DNA of 64,000 bases from DIGJ01 sp031553075 (GCA_031553075.1 JAVBLX010000003.1:1-64000); one strand, 5' to 3'; positions 50,874-60,348 are shown, counted from the first letter of the stretch. Translations and numbers: made by a program. The notes: generated by a model not told the origin, from the sequence alone.

Positions 50874-53855
50874 CTAATTAAAAACTGGCTTACCTGTTGC
50901 GCCTTTCAGCTTCTTATACTCGGACAGTACTGCTTTCATCACTTCGTCACTTTTTATAAATGCTTGGTATTCTTTCCCATAAATGGCTTTTAATAGCTGG
51001 ATTATTTGCTTAAGTAATCCAATCAATACGGAAAGGTCTGTATTCTGGCTTGATTTAGTAGCCTCATTCAGTAAATCTTTCAACTTTCCTTCAGGAGCAA
51101 CAACTTCTCCCTGGTGCCGATTGTCACCAATCATTGCGAGTTGCGGAGTATTAGCTTTAACATAACCTCCACTGGCCAATTTAGGAATCTTAGGTATGTC
51201 TATCGTGCTTATTAACTTATCGAACGGCTTAAATCCTGCAATTTCTACAGACTTTATTTTTTTAAGTGCCGAATTCAGACCATTAAATGGCTTCTCTATT
51301 ACTTTATTAATTCCGCCAATCAAACCGTTAATGACCTCTTTTAATCCACTCAGGATACCATCCTTGATGCCATCAAAAATCTTTCCACCCTTACTGAAAA
51401 CCTCTTTAACCTTTGTCCACGCTTCGGTAAATTTCGTCTTGAACCAATCAGGGATATTACCAAATGCCGCCTTGATGTTCGTCCATATGCCCGAAAAGTA
51501 ATCTTTCGCTCCTGAGAAAGCATTTTTCACCTTTATAAAAGCACCGTCAAATTTTTCTTTGAACCAAGAGCTGACATCTCCAAACGCACTCTTTATCTTG
51601 CCTGGCAGCTCTGTAAAAAATTTCTTTACATCTTCAAATTTTTTCTTTGCTCCCTGAAGCAATCCAGACATAAGACATTCGCCAATTTCTGCAAATACTG
51701 TAGATGGTGAATGAATGCCGAGCAATTCTTTCACGCCATTTACTAGCGCTTCGCATAAATCCGCTATTGGCTCGACAAGGAAAGTTATCGCACCTAAAAT
51801 ACCATCCGCTATCCCCTCAACTATATTAGCTCCAATTCCAAACCAATCATCAATTCTGAATGCTTCTTCAAATCTTTCCTTTGCCTGGCTAAAAAGATAG
51901 CTTGTTGTATCCCAGTTGAAAATTGCGCTTGCTATATGACTTAAAATGGATTTTCCGTCAATCTTAATTCCTGCAAAAGCCCCTGTGATTCCTCCAATAA
52001 TTGCACCTGCAACCGTACCGGCTCCGGGAAACCATGACCCCGCAACCGCACCAAGGACGATTCCTGCGCCTAGATTGCTTAAAAGGTCAAATGCCCATTG
52101 GGGAATTAGTTGCTTAATCGCATCACTTATGGCATCTAATATTTCACTTCCGATTACATCAAAGGCAGGAGTACCTGCACCGCCTAATTTAAAGACAAAT
52201 AGCTCTGCCAAGTTAATGCTTTTTATTCCCGCAAACCCAGCAAAAAATGTAGTCAATAGTTCAATCGGTTTTTTCAATCCTTTAAATAGTGCCAGTGATG
52301 TTGCCAGTCCCGCAAGCGCATACCCCAAATCCCTAGCTTTTTTGGGATTTGATTTATTAATAACATCCGTGAAAGCATTTAACACGCCCGGAAATACATT
52401 AATAGCATCAACTGCCAGTCCGCTGATATCTTCAAAGAAATCAATTAATCCTTCACCAAATTGTTCTGCATATGGCCCGATTGCTTGCCAAAAATCTTTG
52501 AGTGACGTATTGAGCTTATCCCAATTAATCTTTTTAAGACCATCATTTAGAGCATCGATTAGCCTGGGCAATCCTTCGCCCAACACCCAGCTTCCCACCG
52601 GAACCAAGAAATCCGAATAAAAATCTTTCAATGCCGTCCATGCAAAGTCACCAAACTTTGATAGCCCCTCATTCCAGAGCCTTTTTAATGAATCAAGCGT
52701 TGGCTGTACTTCCACTCTTATGTTCTCAAACATGGCAGCAAACTTTTTGTCTAGCTTATCGACTACATTCTCACCTGTTGCCATGTTGCCGTAATCAATG
52801 GCCGTTCCTGCTCCTGCTGAACCAGTGCCCCCACTACCGGAAGAATCGCTTGTTGAAAGGTTGTTCAACTTGTCAATACCAGAAAGCCCTTGCATTTCCT
52901 TTGCAGCTTTCTTTGCTGCTTTTCCTGCATCTGCGGTGGCATCACCTAGAGCATTAGCCGCATCCGTAGCACCACTTAAGTCGGCTGCAGCCGCACCGGC
53001 TGAACTCCCCACCCCTGATATCCCCTCCGATGCCTTGTTCCCGGTTATTAATTCCGTGAAAGCTTTAAAGGCACTTGCAAGAGTTGCAAGCTTGGCAATT
53101 AAGGTATTGACTACCTTGAGGATTGGTGTGAACAGATTGATAAGTCCTTGTCCGATTGTTGCCTTTAAAGAATTAAATTGCAAGGACAATACCCTTACCT
53201 GGTTTGCCCAGCCTCCGCTTGTACGAACAAAATCTCCCGTAGCCGCCGCCAGCTGGTCTTGCACGAACATATAACGCAAGGTGACCTTTTCTGCCTCTGA
53301 CATTTTGGCGGTTACTTTGCCATACCCATTGGCGAGAGCATAGGCATCCAAAGCGTTCTGGGTCATAACGATACCCAAATCCTTTAACGTTTCCGTCTCG
53401 CCGGAAAACACTGACTTGAGTTTTGTGTAGGCTAAGTCTTGGTCGATGTTGTAAAAAGATGCAACATCACCGGCTAGCCCTGCTAAAGTGGTAGCCATAT
53501 CATAGGCCTGACCTTCTGCGAACCCGAATGCCTTTGCCATTGCCCCATATAGACCACTATATTGCTTAGCCATAGTTTCAGATAGACCAAACGATTTAAT
53601 AGCGTTCTTGGCGAAATCATCAATCTTCTTGGACATATTAGGGAAGGTAACGTCAACTACGTTCTGCACTTCAGCCAGGTCAGATCCAAGGTCGATGCAC
53701 GACTTCCCGAAGTCAACTATCTTCTTAACAGCAAAAGCGGCTGCCAGTGTTGCCCCTACTTTCTTTGCAAGACTCTGAATGCCGCCCATCTGTTTATTGA
53801 AATCATTCTTATTTACGACCAGGTCAAGCCCAATCTGCCCTACGCTATCAGCCAT
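50874..53855 (-). CDS. Tape measure protein
   Basis: 993 residues, by far the longest phage gene in the window. N-terminal VGATLAAAFAVKKIVDFGKSCI and the conserved segment MAKAFGFAEGQAYDMATTLA...AGDVASFYNID are typical of tail tape measures; Ala/Gly-rich hydrophobic stretches (about 595-650) may insert in the host membrane; C-terminal KFNLA-like helical repeats follow. Sets tail length and probably helps DNA entry. Tail length would be roughly 150 nm at 1.5 angstrom per residue (inference). Confidence 0.9.
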   Translation of the reverse strand: MADSVGQIGLDLVVNKNDFNKQMGGIQSLAKKVGATLAAAFAVKKIVDFGKSCIDLGSDLAEVQNVVDVTFPNMSKKIDDFAKNAIKSFGLSETMAKQYSGLYGAMAKAFGFAEGQAYDMATTLAGLAGDVASFYNIDQDLAYTKLKSVFSGETETLKDLGIVMTQNALDAYALANGYGKVTAKMSEAEKVTLRYMFVQDQLAAATGDFVRTSGGWANQVRVLSLQFNSLKATIGQGLINLFTPILKVVNTLIAKLATLASAFKAFTELITGNKASEGISGVGSSAGAAAADLSGATDAANALGDATADAGKAAKKAAKEMQGLSGIDKLNNLSTSDSSGSGGTGSAGAGTAIDYGNMATGENVVDKLDKKFAAMFENIRVEVQPTLDSLKRLWNEGLSKFGDFAWTALKDFYSDFLVPVGSWVLGEGLPRLIDALNDGLKKINWDKLNTSLKDFWQAIGPYAEQFGEGLIDFFEDISGLAVDAINVFPGVLNAFTDVINKSNPKKARDLGYALAGLATSLALFKGLKKPIELLTTFFAGFAGIKSINLAELFVFKLGGAGTPAFDVIGSEILDAISDAIKQLIPQWAFDLLSNLGAGIVLGAVAGSWFPGAGTVAGAIIGGITGAFAGIKIDGKSILSHIASAIFNWDTTSYLFSQAKERFEEAFRIDDWFGIGANIVEGIADGILGAITFLVEPIADLCEALVNGVKELLGIHSPSTVFAEIGECLMSGLLQGAKKKFEDVKKFFTELPGKIKSAFGDVSSWFKEKFDGAFIKVKNAFSGAKDYFSGIWTNIKAAFGNIPDWFKTKFTEAWTKVKEVFSKGGKIFDGIKDGILSGLKEVINGLIGGINKVIEKPFNGLNSALKKIKSVEIAGFKPFDKLISTIDIPKIPKLASGGYVKANTPQLAMIGDNRHQGEVVAPEGKLKDLLNEATKSSQNTDLSVLIGLLKQIIQLLKAIYGKEYQAFIKSDEVMKAVLSEYKKLKGATGKPVFN

Positions 53856-53866
53856 ATACTCACCAC

Positions 53867-54241
53867 CTAACTACAAAGAGCCGCAAACATAGCTTCCAGC
53901 GACTTCATTTCTTTTTCAAACTGTTCTTCCGTCATATTTACTTTTGCTATGTACCTGCTCCGGTATTCATTTCTTATCCGATGTTGCTCATTGGAAAAAT
54001 GCTTTAATGTCTCTTTGTCATCTTCCGACCGAATAGCAACGATTCTTCCAAGTGGTGTGTCTGGGCCAAGTCCACCCATGAGGGCGGAAAATTCTGACCA
54101 CTTCATTTCCCTAAAGACTTGGCTATAAATTCTTATCCCGTACTGCGTTTGAAAAGAGGATACGATCAAGTCAAAGTCCTCAAACAAATCGTAGTACGGG
54201 TCACTACTCTCCCGCTGCTTCGTTTCCTGCCACCAACTCAA
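53867..54241 (-). CDS. Gp15-family phage tail assembly protein
   Basis: 124 residues, matches the Gp15 layout (YYDLFEDFDLIVSSFQTQYGIRI...MKWSEFSALMGGLGPDTPLGRIVAIRSEDDKE). The open frame begins with TTG 54241, 38 bases inside the upstream chaperone gene in another frame and without a clear ribosome site, so it may be translated by coupling or as a frameshift extension of that gene, as is usual for tail chaperone pairs. Confidence 0.8.
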   Translation of the reverse strand: MSWWQETKQRESSDPYYDLFEDFDLIVSSFQTQYGIRIYSQVFREMKWSEFSALMGGLGPDTPLGRIVAIRSEDDKETLKHFSNEQHRIRNEYRSRYIAKVNMTEEQFEKEMKSLEAMFAALCS

Positions 54242-54497
54242 TTGCGGAAGTTACCAGTGTGGTAAAGTCCTTAAATCCAAGATTCATCTTTTCAATTGTT
54301 TTACGGTCTTTCTCACTAAACATAAAATTATAAGCTTCTACAATATCGTCTGGTCCGACATTGCCCTTGTTCATAACCTGCATGACCTTCAACATGGTTG
54401 TAGCAGAAGCATCAACTTCCAGCTCGTGCTTGTTAATTCTAATCTTTGGGTTTTCTTCAAAACTTAATTTTTCTGTTATATCAATTACTTTTGCCAT
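54204..54497 (-). CDS. Tail assembly chaperone
   Basis: 97 residues from ATG 54497 (AAAGGAG upstream). Sequence MAKVIDITEKLSFEENPKIRI ... EKMNLGFKDFTTLVTSAIELVAGNEAAGE fits the first member of the two-gene tail chaperone module. Lies between the major tail protein and tape measure, the expected place. Confidence 0.75.
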   Translation of the reverse strand: MAKVIDITEKLSFEENPKIRINKHELEVDASATTMLKVMQVMNKGNVGPDDIVEAYNFMFSEKDRKTIEKMNLGFKDFTTLVTSAIELVAGNEAAGE

Positions 54498-54601
54498 TGA
54501 TTTACTCCTTTCAAAAAAACGTCCAAGGCTATTCCTCCTCGGGCGCATCATCTACAATATTCTTATTTTCTTCACCACCCGTGGTCACTTCCACGGGGTT
54601 G

Positions 54602-55051
54602 TTAGGGTGTGGCAGATGCTGGCTCAAAGTTTGGCTTACCCTTGCAATGGATTTCAAACTCCAATCCATCAAGAGCAGTGCTGTCTCCACCTCCAGGAGT
54701 TGTCACATTTACAACACAGTTAAACGCAACTTTTGCTCCACTGGGAAGTTCCCACTCAAACTTAGTAACAACATCATTCCCACTCTTCCAAGCCAACCCA
54801 GCAACATAATCATTCCCTGGGTCACCATAAGTCCTCTTCCCTGAAAAACTAAAGGACAATTTCTTGCTGGTCATCATTGCATCTCCCCAGCCCTCGTGTT
54901 CCATTGCATTCCATTCCTCAATGCCTCCATCAATGGATGGGGCAAAATTATCAAGATTGGCAATAATCACCATGTCTGGGTCTGTGCTTTCTATGCCATT
55001 TTTGCCAATTTTGAATTTATTGTTATAAACGGGATATACTTTCTTATCCAT
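54602..55051 (-). CDS. Major tail protein
   Basis: 149 residues from ATG 55051 (AAAGGAG upstream). MDKKVYPVYNNKFKIGKNG, then VIIANLDNFAPSIDGGIEEW and MMTSKKLSFSFSGKR: phi13/TP901-type tail tube subunit. It overlaps the upstream tail-terminator gene by eight bases. Confidence 0.85.
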   Translation of the reverse strand: MDKKVYPVYNNKFKIGKNGIESTDPDMVIIANLDNFAPSIDGGIEEWNAMEHEGWGDAMMTSKKLSFSFSGKRTYGDPGNDYVAGLAWKSGNDVVTKFEWELPSGAKVAFNCVVNVTTPGGGDSTALDGLEFEIHCKGKPNFEPASATP

Positions 55052-55460
55052 TTTTATTGCTCCTTTCATAAACAAAATCCAGCCAGATGACATACTCATA
55101 CACTCCGTCATCATCGGTCCCAACGTCTTGCGGTTCGGGAACCTGCATACGGATAAAATGTACCTGTGTATCACCTATGGCCAGGCTAGTTTCTTTTTGT
55201 AATGTTTCAAATAGCTTATAAGCCACTCTTTCCGTTTCATCAGTTGACTTTGTCCAGTGAACCAGTAAAGATATTGGTTTTACCGCATAAGTAGTGGCAT
55301 CCAAACCACCGAGGGCAATTTGGGGCGATCCGTCTGTCTTTCGTGAATATACCCCGATGGCCTTTTGTTTCTTGCTGTCCATTTTTCCGATATATACATT
55401 TTCATCGGTGGCAATGCCCAAGCTGGAAATATACTCACGAATATCTTTTTTTGATAACAT
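55044..55460 (-). CDS. Phage tail terminator/minor capsid protein
   Basis: 138 residues; MLSKKDIREYISSLG...VYIGKMDSKKQKAIGVY and VHFIRMQVPEPQDVGTDDDGV match the minor capsid protein family (PF12691 type) now understood as tail terminators. It caps the tail where it meets the head. Confidence 0.8.
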   Translation of the reverse strand: MLSKKDIREYISSLGIATDENVYIGKMDSKKQKAIGVYSRKTDGSPQIALGGLDATTYAVKPISLLVHWTKSTDETERVAYKLFETLQKETSLAIGDTQVHFIRMQVPEPQDVGTDDDGVYEYVIWLDFVYERSNKNG

Positions 55461-55840
55461 CAGATGCCACTCTCCTTTTTATAAAACTGTTTAAACTTAT
55501 TCTTGGCAAAATCCTGCTTCTTTCCGCCCTCTAACCAATCCTCGTACCATTCGCCCCTGGCGTTGGGGTTTTCATCAATGGAGAAATCATACTCGGGGTG
55601 GTAATATAAACGTCTTGCATATGGATTACTGGTAGAAAGTGTAACACTTCCCTTTGAAGAATTTCTATAGTCTACAAAGGTACTTTCGTTCTGTGTATTT
55701 CCAGTATCGAACGGCATTACCTGCGCCTGAATCACATCCGTATGCAATGCTTCGGCTGTCTTCTCCAATGCCGTTACTTGTGCCTGGGTGAGTTGCCGAA
55801 TCTTCGGAAAGTTCATTTTCACAGTTGATGATACTTTCAT
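55460..55840 (-). CDS. Minor capsid protein, head-tail joining
   Basis: 126 residues from ATG 55840; ALHTDVIQAQVMPFDTGNTQNEST...SNPYARRLYYHPEYDFS is the Minor_capsid_2 pattern. It overlaps its neighbours by single bases on either side, as is usual in this packed head-tail module. Confidence 0.82.
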   Translation of the reverse strand: MKVSSTVKMNFPKIRQLTQAQVTALEKTAEALHTDVIQAQVMPFDTGNTQNESTFVDYRNSSKGSVTLSTSNPYARRLYYHPEYDFSIDENPNARGEWYEDWLEGGKKQDFAKNKFKQFYKKESGI

Positions 55841-56178
55841 CAGACCACATCCAATCTGCAATAATTTACACTTCCATCTGGGTTACGGGCTTTCATTCCT
55901 TGTAAGATACGGCGTTCCTCGCCGAATACAGTAACAGTACCACCACTAAGACTTGGCATATTCGGGGCAATATCACCCGGAAATAAAGCAGTCCCAGATA
56001 TCTGGACAATTTTCTTTTCTGCTGTAAGGATAGTCTTTGCGCTGTCTTGGAAGTTGCATTTCAAATCCAAATCTACGACATGTTCCGGTTCTCCATCTGT
56101 ATTAAGTTCCTCTGATTCCAAGTGGACATGAATATCAATCCGGCATAGTTTTTTAGGTACCAAGCATGGAAATTTCAT
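55840..56178 (-). CDS. Minor capsid protein, head completion
   Basis: 112 residues from ATG 56178: MKFPCLVPKKLCRIDIHVHL...TILTAEKKIVQISGTALFPGDI, Minor_capsid_1 family. Its start overlaps the stop of the connector gene upstream. Confidence 0.8.
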   Translation of the reverse strand: MKFPCLVPKKLCRIDIHVHLESEELNTDGEPEHVVDLDLKCNFQDSAKTILTAEKKIVQISGTALFPGDIAPNMPSLSGGTVTVFGEERRILQGMKARNPDGSVNYCRLDVV

Positions 56179-56564
56179 TATCTCACCGCCAATCCGCAAC
56201 ACAATCCAGTTTGGGAAAGCAATTCATATACATCTTTTGTCATGACAACTCCTTTTTGCACATGCATGTTGATTCCCTTACCAAATTGAGTCGAAACACC
56301 ATTAATACTGTAGCCACTTAGGATAGTGTCCAGATCATCAGCGTTCTCATATTCAAACTCTGCTTGATGGCACACAACTTCCCGGACAATGTCCTGCTGA
56401 AACCTCGTTAAATTAATAATTCCCCGACCTACAATACGGTTGTAAGTCAGGGAATCAATATGTTGACTGGATTTGCGTAGAGCCTTTTGAAGGGATTCTT
56501 CCGGGATAATATCACCGCCATAGCTGCCCCGGTAATACTCCGGTGTTGCATATGTTTCATACAT
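56178..56564 (-). CDS. Head-tail connector-like protein
   Basis: 128 residues from ATG 56564. YATPEYYRGSYGGDIIPEESLQKALRKSSQHIDSLTYNRI is a head-completion (gp6/gp15-like) pattern with helical DNA-exit ring character. The start is placed by context; the upstream extension overlaps an unrelated frame. Confidence 0.72.
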   Translation of the reverse strand: MYETYATPEYYRGSYGGDIIPEESLQKALRKSSQHIDSLTYNRIVGRGIINLTRFQQDIVREVVCHQAEFEYENADDLDTILSGYSINGVSTQFGKGINMHVQKGVVMTKDVYELLSQTGLCCGLAVR

Positions 56565-56565
56565 A

Positions 56566-56850
56566 TTATTTTCCCTTTCCTTTCCTGGCGCTTGGTTTTT
56601 CCTCACCGTCAGATGCAAGAGGATCCTCGTCTTCCTTATTATCCGGTTCCTCTTCATCGAGATTGTCGGGTTCTTCTGGTTCCTCTTCGGGATCTTCAGG
56701 AACGTTGGGAATTTCCTCTTCCACTCGATATCCATGCTCTTTAAACCATTCAATCAGGTTAGGTTTGTCTGTTTCTCCTACACCCATAGCAAACACAACG
56801 CTTGCGGAAATGCCCGTATAATGTTTGTTGGGCGAATAAATCTTTGCCAT
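56566..56850 (-). CDS. Acidic phage head-region protein
   Basis: 94 residues from ATG 56850. First 50 residues form a small folded part (MAKIYSPNKHYTGISASVVFAMG, WFKEHGYRVEE); the rest is Pro/Glu/Asp repeats ending in a basic KGKGK tail. Directly after the capsid gene. It could be a head fibre or decoration anchor. The acidic half is a low-complexity extension. Confidence 0.65.
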   Translation of the reverse strand: MAKIYSPNKHYTGISASVVFAMGVGETDKPNLIEWFKEHGYRVEEEIPNVPEDPEEEPEEPDNLDEEEPDNKEDEDPLASDGEEKPSARKGKGK

Positions 56851-56861
56851 GTCCATACCTC

Positions 56862-57818
56862 CTATCGAATTTTTACGTTGGTAATTTTTCCAGCTGCTTT
56901 TGATGCTTTCAAAGCAATGGCCGCCAGCATTTCGACTTCACCTTTCTTAACAGCTCCGGCAGTCGTGAAATCCGGCAACCATGTTTTTACTGGTGATTGT
57001 CCTGCCATGGAAACACCGTGAAGTCCATCCAGTCCAAGTCTACCAAAGTATAAGGAGCTTATCCCCGTTGTTTCATTGGTTTTGACAACATCATCGTTGG
57101 AACCCGATTTTGCTCCATGGTCAACCAGGGGGATACCGTTATATGTTTCAACTTCACGCCCCCAGTCATCTTTTGTGGTCTGGTATCTTCCTGCCAGTTT
57201 TGCACATAATTGAATTACTGAGATAAAATCCGTGTTGCCACCGATGAAATCGGGTTTCCCATCCAGTCTCTTAAGGAACTTATCCAGATAGAACATGAAG
57301 GTGATATAGTTTTCTTTGATTTTAGCCGCTGTAGACATATCCAAAGTGTCAGGCAGAATAAATTCCGTAGAGCTGCCTGTCAGAGCCTTGTCCAGCCCGT
57401 CAAAGGATTTTGAATCTACAGCGGAGTCACCATTGATAAAGGTGTCATTGAAAAGCGCTTGCGCTGCCTTGACCTTTTGGGTAATCTGCAAATCCACCTC
57501 AGAAATTATACCGCCCATATTGGCAATGACCCTGTCGATTTCAAATGCTCCACCGAACACTTTCAGTTCAACAGTGTGCCTTTTCTTCTCGACTTCATGA
57601 GTTGAATACTCGGTATTGACCTCTCTAAATTCCGCTTTTGGCTGTGTTTCCAGTCTTGTGTACCCGTATGTAAGGGTAGCACCACCACCTGTTGGAGAAA
57701 CTGCATCGTCAAAAGTCAGTTTATCCAAAATATAATTAGACTTTCTGAACTCATCAATTACTCCCATTTGTAAATCATCCTGCACGTTCTTTTGTGCCTC
57801 TGCTAATGTAATAGACAT
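56862..57818 (-). CDS. Major capsid protein
   Basis: 318 residues; opening MSITLAEAQKNVQDDLQMGVIDEF and the HK97-fold capsid pattern RLETQPKAEFREVNTEYSTHEVEKKRHTVELKVFGGAFEIDRVIAN. No long N-terminal delta domain, in line with the separate scaffold gene upstream. Confidence 0.88.
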   Translation of the reverse strand: MSITLAEAQKNVQDDLQMGVIDEFRKSNYILDKLTFDDAVSPTGGGATLTYGYTRLETQPKAEFREVNTEYSTHEVEKKRHTVELKVFGGAFEIDRVIANMGGIISEVDLQITQKVKAAQALFNDTFINGDSAVDSKSFDGLDKALTGSSTEFILPDTLDMSTAAKIKENYITFMFYLDKFLKRLDGKPDFIGGNTDFISVIQLCAKLAGRYQTTKDDWGREVETYNGIPLVDHGAKSGSNDDVVKTNETTGISSLYFGRLGLDGLHGVSMAGQSPVKTWLPDFTTAGAVKKGEVEMLAAIALKASKAAGKITNVKIR

Positions 57819-57844
57819 AATAAATTACCTTTCCCTTTCTAAAA

Positions 57845-58420
57845 TTACTGTTGATAGTGTGCTGCAATCGCATCTTTCAAGCTAACATTACTAGTGTCAC
57901 CACCGCTAGTTGGAGGATTGCCACCAACCTTATAAAAGCCAGGCTTTGTTTCATTTTGCTTGTCATCAACAAAAAGATAAGCTTTGCTTTCTTTCAAGCT
58001 TTTATACTGTTCGTCAATGCCCGTCACTTTTCCATCGTCTGCGAGGATTAGCTTGTTTTTATCAAACAGACCGGCAACTAAATCTTCGTCATGAACCTTC
58101 CCCGACAAGGTAAGTTTGATAGCATTTAAAAGCTTAGTATCCTTTAATTCTCCCTGAAATCTCGTTTCAGCTTCCTTGGCATCGTCCTGAAGCTTTTGAA
58201 TCTGCTTTTGAAGTTCCTCACTGTTTCCACTGGATTTTTTTAAATCCTCCATAGCATCTTCATTTTGTTTTGCCACTGTTTTCAGATTCTTATTTTCGGT
58301 ACTGACCTCGTCAAATCTGTGTTTTGGTACATAAGTTGTCAGCTCCTTTGCTGATTCCTCCGCTGCTTTCGTTGCTTGGTCCTCTGTTAATCCGATTGCA
58401 ATAAATTGTTCCTTTGTCAT
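57845..58420 (-). CDS. Capsid scaffolding protein
   Basis: 191 residues, acidic and helical: MTKEQFIAIGLTEDQATKAAEESAKELTTYVPKHRFDEV, then a coiled coil (about 35-95) and the GKVHDEDLVAGLFDKNKLILADDGKVTGIDEQ element, the phage minor structural GP20/scaffold pattern. It guides capsid assembly and leaves before DNA packaging. Confidence 0.85.
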   Translation of the reverse strand: MTKEQFIAIGLTEDQATKAAEESAKELTTYVPKHRFDEVSTENKNLKTVAKQNEDAMEDLKKSSGNSEELQKQIQKLQDDAKEAETRFQGELKDTKLLNAIKLTLSGKVHDEDLVAGLFDKNKLILADDGKVTGIDEQYKSLKESKAYLFVDDKQNETKPGFYKVGGNPPTSGGDTSNVSLKDAIAAHYQQ

Positions 58421-58496
58421 AATTTTACACTCCTTCGCTTTGTTATCCCGGTCTCGTCCGGTGGATTGTATAGTTTATCCTCATTTCGGAGCATAA

Positions 58497-58528
58497 TAAA
58501 AGCACCCTGCATTTCTGCAAGATGCTCA
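58497..58528 (-). terminator. Attenuating hairpin before scaffold gene
   Basis: GCATCTTGCA-GAAA-TGCAGGGTGC with two G-T pairs, followed by TTTTATT on the minus strand. It may lower or separate expression of the packaging/portal block from the capsid genes. Confidence 0.6.
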
Positions 58529-58717
58529 TTATTTCGTTTTTGGTAAGTCGTAATGAATTTTTAAAACACTTCGTTTCAATCCTAAACTATCACATTTCTC
58601 AGTCACTGCTTTTCTTAATTCACCATCAACCTCGCCCAGCGTCAAAGACATATCTAAAAGGAACTGAACAAACTCTTCTTCGGTTTCAACGCTTTTAAAC
58701 TTCTCCTTCAATGTCAT
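58529..58717 (-). CDS. Small protein behind the peptidase-bearing minor head gene
   Basis: 62 residues, MTLKEKFKSVETEEEFVQFLLDMSLTLG...VLKIHYDLPKTK, mixed helical with an acidic first half. Its ATG overlaps the stop of the minor head gene by four bases, so they are translationally coupled. No family recognised; its place makes an immunity or chaperone role for the C-terminal domain of the upstream protein possible. Confidence 0.6.
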   Translation of the reverse strand: MTLKEKFKSVETEEEFVQFLLDMSLTLGEVDGELRKAVTEKCDSLGLKRSVLKIHYDLPKTK

Positions 58718-60348
58718 TTAACCATCTCCTTTATATAATCAAATAATTTCTTGTCTTTAGATTCCAATAATGCCGGATTCTCAATATAACAGCTGTACCC
58801 TTCACTGAAATATTCACCTAATGCATCTGGATTAACAAAACCGTCTATTACCATTTCACAATAGGAATCATATACTCTTCCCTGATACATAGAAATAAAT
58901 CGATCATCTTGAATATAATTTATTGGTTTTATAAATGTATCAATATCTACCATGATACTCCTAGCGGGATGAGATTTAGATATATCTTCAATTAAGGCTC
59001 TAAATATTGGCTCTTCCCAAACACCAACCGCTTCTTCAATCGCATGTCCAGTCTCATGCACCAATTCAAAAGGCTCGTAGTCTTCCAGAAGATATATGAT
59101 ACCGCTCCGAGGGTCGAACCTTGATGCTCCGTTTTGAATAATCTCAATTTCAACACCCTTATCCCTAAGTATACGCTGGTGATTCTCAGGAAGCAAGTCC
59201 AATTCTTCCTGTATATTATGAACTGTATGCATGGTGGTAGTTTCCCAGTTTCTTATCGGGAGAAATTCCACTTCTCTTAGTGTATCGCTTCTATTGTGCC
59301 GCTCCTGCGCCCTCTGCTCATACATTTTTTTATTTTGTGGATCCAGTGAGCCATCTGCCAGCCGTTTATATTTCTCTGCCTGACGATTAATGTACTGATG
59401 CCGGGCTTCTTCTTTATTGACTTTCTCAATTTCATTTATTTCATTCCTGGTAAATCTATCGTCTGGTGGTTCTGAAATCTCCTCAAAATATGTACTGTGA
59501 CTATCTTTGCACCTGGGGTGATACAGACCTCGGGAAATGGCCACGCTCATGAGCATATATGGTCCATCTGACTTCTTTCCACCTGACCATACATCATCTA
59601 TCAGGATTTTCCCGACAAATGGCAGGCATTTGGGACAAGGATTTCCACGTTTGTTTATCATTACGGTGGATATTCCCCACTCTTGCCGCTTTTCACCTTC
59701 TCCTTGAAGATATGCCCGTTTATTAGCTGTGCGGATTGCCATGTCTGCATAGTCAGCCAGCGTATGCCTCGCACCGTTTTTATACTCAACACAATTCAGC
59801 CCCGCCGATAACATATCTTTTGTAGCCATATCAACAGCCTTTTCATAGGTACCGGCTCCGCTATTAGCATATACTTGGGCGTTAAAAATTACCTTCCGGT
59901 ATTTGTCATTGGCCATGCGAAGAATAGCGTGTTCTGCTTTCTGCATATCATCCGTGGTGGCCTTGATTAAGGTTTCCAGTTTCCGGTCATTGAGTTTGAA
60001 GAACTGAGCGGACATTGCCGGACTTGCCTTGGCAGCTCCCTTAAAACCTTTTTTAATAGCTCTTAGGATTTCAGCTTCTTGTTCCATGTTTCCAGTCTGC
60101 CTGGCAAGGCATATCATTTCTTCAATCTGGATATTAATACTTTTAAACTGCTTGCTGTACTTCTTCTGATTTTTGGCCTTATATTCCTCCAAATATCTGA
60201 GCTGCTCGACCTGCCATTGAGTCCATTCAATCCCAAGTTTGGTTTCCTCTGCCCGGTGTCTGTCTAAATTGCGGATTGCGGAAGCAATTAGTTCCTGCTC
60301 AATTTTTTGAAATGCTAGTGTGATGTCATAATCTGTCATAGATATCAC
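58714..60348 (-). CDS. Minor head protein with C-terminal zinc metallopeptidase-like domain
   Basis: 544 residues. About 1-330 is the phage minor capsid 2/MuF-type domain: helical start, AVDMATKDMLSAGLNCVEY, CPKC (NPCPKCLPFVGK) and HPRCKDSHSTYFEE. After a linker (ERHNRSDTLRE) the last 180 residues form another domain with HETGH (His431, Glu432, His435), an HExxH zinc site, and a downstream acidic helix EYFSEGYSCY (Glu516). This resembles the catalytic domain of anthrax lethal factor-like toxins. Such C-terminal effector domains on MuF-like proteins are carried inside the head and may be ejected into the cell. A small coupled gene follows. Confidence 0.8.
   Translation of the reverse strand: MISMTDYDITLAFQKIEQELIASAIRNLDRHRAEETKLGIEWTQWQVEQLRYLEEYKAKNQKKYSKQFKSINIQIEEMICLARQTGNMEQEAEILRAIKKGFKGAAKASPAMSAQFFKLNDRKLETLIKATTDDMQKAEHAILRMANDKYRKVIFNAQVYANSGAGTYEKAVDMATKDMLSAGLNCVEYKNGARHTLADYADMAIRTANKRAYLQGEGEKRQEWGISTVMINKRGNPCPKCLPFVGKILIDDVWSGGKKSDGPYMLMSVAISRGLYHPRCKDSHSTYFEEISEPPDDRFTRNEINEIEKVNKEEARHQYINRQAEKYKRLADGSLDPQNKKMYEQRAQERHNRSDTLREVEFLPIRNWETTTMHTVHNIQEELDLLPENHQRILRDKGVEIEIIQNGASRFDPRSGIIYLLEDYEPFELVHETGHAIEEAVGVWEEPIFRALIEDISKSHPARSIMVDIDTFIKPINYIQDDRFISMYQGRVYDSYCEMVIDGFVNPDALGEYFSEGYSCYIENPALLESKDKKLFDYIKEMVK

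Noticed and set aside
51946..52620. 224-residue + strand frame opposite the tape measure gene
   Set aside because: Low-complexity Ala/Pro/Ser product and no ribosome site; a mirror of the Ala/Gly-rich tape measure.
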